64,000 nt of DNA from Paracoccaceae bacterium (GTDB lineage: Bacteria; Pseudomonadota; Alphaproteobacteria; Rhodobacterales; Rhodobacteraceae). The notes beneath the pieces are model-generated. The model was not told where the DNA came from and made no database searches. It saw nothing but the letters and a program-made list of their open reading frames with translations. The stretch spans positions 1 through 64,000 of the forward strand of contig JAMWZC010000006.1 of the NCBI GenBank assembly GCA_024304985.1, given 5' to 3'. Of this stretch, positions 63,409 to 64,000 are shown piece by piece; within the stretch, counting starts at the first letter, position 1, and every line of letters begins with the position of its first letter. The position numbers were made by a program, and so were the translations under genes.

Positions 63409-64000
63409 TCACGCCCCCAGATCGCGTTTCAGCTTCGCCAGTGCCACCAAGGCCACGTCGCGACGGCGGGCCAGGTCTGCCGGGCTTTGTCCCTCGGTCG
63501 CCTCCTCTATCCCCGCGACAAGCGTTTCGATCAGCTCAGGAGTAAGGACAGGCGTGGTCTGATCCGCCCAACGTGCGACCTGCGTCGGTCCCAGATGATC
63601 GAGGTAATGGCGATACCCGCCCGCGCCGCCGCCCAGATGATAGGTCAGATGCGGCCCCATGAAGGCCCAGCGCATCCCCGGCCCATGGGCGATGGCGCGG
63701 TCCACATCCTCGACCGTGGCGACACCTTCGGCGACAAGGCTCACCGCCTCGCGATACAGCGCCGAGGTCAGGCGGTTCGCCAGATGGCCCACCCGTTCCT
63801 GTCGCACCACGACCGTCACGCGGTCGATCCTGTCATAAAACGCGCGGGCGGCGGCGATGCAGGCGGGATCCGTCGCGCGGCCGGCCACCAGTTCCACCAG
63901 CGGCACCAGATGCGGCGGGTTCATCGGATGCGCCACAAGAATACGGCCGGGGTGGCGGGCCCCGGTCTGGATGTCGCTGGCCATCAGAGACGAGGTCGAA
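63409..64000 (-). CDS. 3-hydroxyacyl-CoA dehydrogenase-like protein (partial, N-terminus outside window)
   Basis: The last 197 codons of a gene that continues beyond position 64000. The visible part resembles the second half of L-carnitine, L-gulonate or 3-hydroxyacyl-CoA dehydrogenases: SSTSSLMASDIQ-like entry (here STSSLMASDIQTG), HPMNPPHLVPLVELV, the helical domain with QERVGHLANRLTSALYREAV and GPGMRWAFMGPH. The catalytic His-Glu pair lies in this region. The apparent ATG at 63984 is internal. Confidence 0.85.
   Translation of the reverse strand, partial: STSSLMASDIQTGARHPGRILVAHPMNPPHLVPLVELVAGRATDPACIAAARAFYDRIDRVTVVVRQERVGHLANRLTSALYREAVSLVAEGVATVEDVDRAIAHGPGMRWAFMGPHLTYHLGGGAGGYRHYLDHLGPTQVARWADQTTPVLTPELIETLVAGIEEATEGQSPADLARRRDVALVALAKLKRDLGA

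Noticed and set aside
1-64000. CRISPR array, tRNA, rRNA or prophage
   Set aside because: No regularly spaced direct repeats, no cloverleaf-like or rRNA sequence and no phage structural genes were seen when reading the window.

Overview
The window is high-GC DNA with short intergenic gaps and many ATGA/GTGA stop-start overlaps. Gene content (reductive pyrimidine catabolism, TRAP transporter, acyl-CoA catabolism operons, RutR-type control, Tat-exported sulfide:quinone oxidoreductase) and a composite intergenic repeat that I associate with this group suggest an alphaproteobacterium of the Rhodobacteraceae/Roseobacter type. This rests on recognised families and style only; there is no rRNA, tRNA or other taxonomic marker here.

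Layout. (1) 1-5231: the end of an IS21-like element abuts a 5'-truncated cheA. Then come fliS and a LysE exporter, and a divergent NarL-type response regulator / CHASE-PAS histidine kinase pair. (2) 5414-17699: a complete reductive pyrimidine catabolism locus: preT-preA, a RutR-like repressor, N-carbamoyl-beta-alanine amidohydrolase, dihydropyrimidinase, and an NMT1/THI5-type ABC transporter. Near-identical RutR-type operators precede preT and the amidohydrolase gene. Two AT-rich orphan membrane-protein genes interrupt this locus. (3) 17982-24029: GST-zeta (maleylacetoacetate isomerase-like), TRAP transporter, crotonase, MarR and an ACMSD-like amidohydrolase, probably uptake and CoA-dependent breakdown of an aromatic or organic acid. 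(4) 24142-26899: sulfide:quinone oxidoreductase, a small membrane protein and a SLAC1/TehA channel. (5) 26986-36995: a long minus-strand acyl-CoA operon (two acyl-CoA dehydrogenases, SDRs, MaoC hydratase, thiolase, nitronate monooxygenase, phosphatase, ACAD10/11-LvaA-like kinase, thioesterase, reductase), followed by CoA ligases, an IclR regulator, an SDR and a quinone oxidoreductase up to 43250. (6) 43511-47084: fbp-fba-rpe-gph, Calvin-type sugar-phosphate genes without RuBisCO or phosphoribulokinase in view. (7) 47065-56232: a PAS-LuxR regulator with a perfect 20-bp palindrome before its start, divergent from an ArgE/DapE deacylase, a peptide-type ABC transporter with a fused double ATPase, an aldehyde dehydrogenase and an SDR. 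(8) 56249-64000: TPR-methyltransferase, MFS transporter, asd, beta-carbonic anhydrase, a small helical protein, M17 aminopeptidase with an NlpC/P60 hydrolase, and a 3-hydroxyacyl-CoA-dehydrogenase-like gene that runs off the end.

The points most worth pursuing are: the two-operator RutR regulon and the AT-rich small membrane gene stitched into it; the kinase/phosphatase pair inside the acyl-CoA operon, which predicts degradation of 4-hydroxy acids by phosphorylation; and the dispersed stem-loop plus AT-tract repeat found at five intergenic sites.
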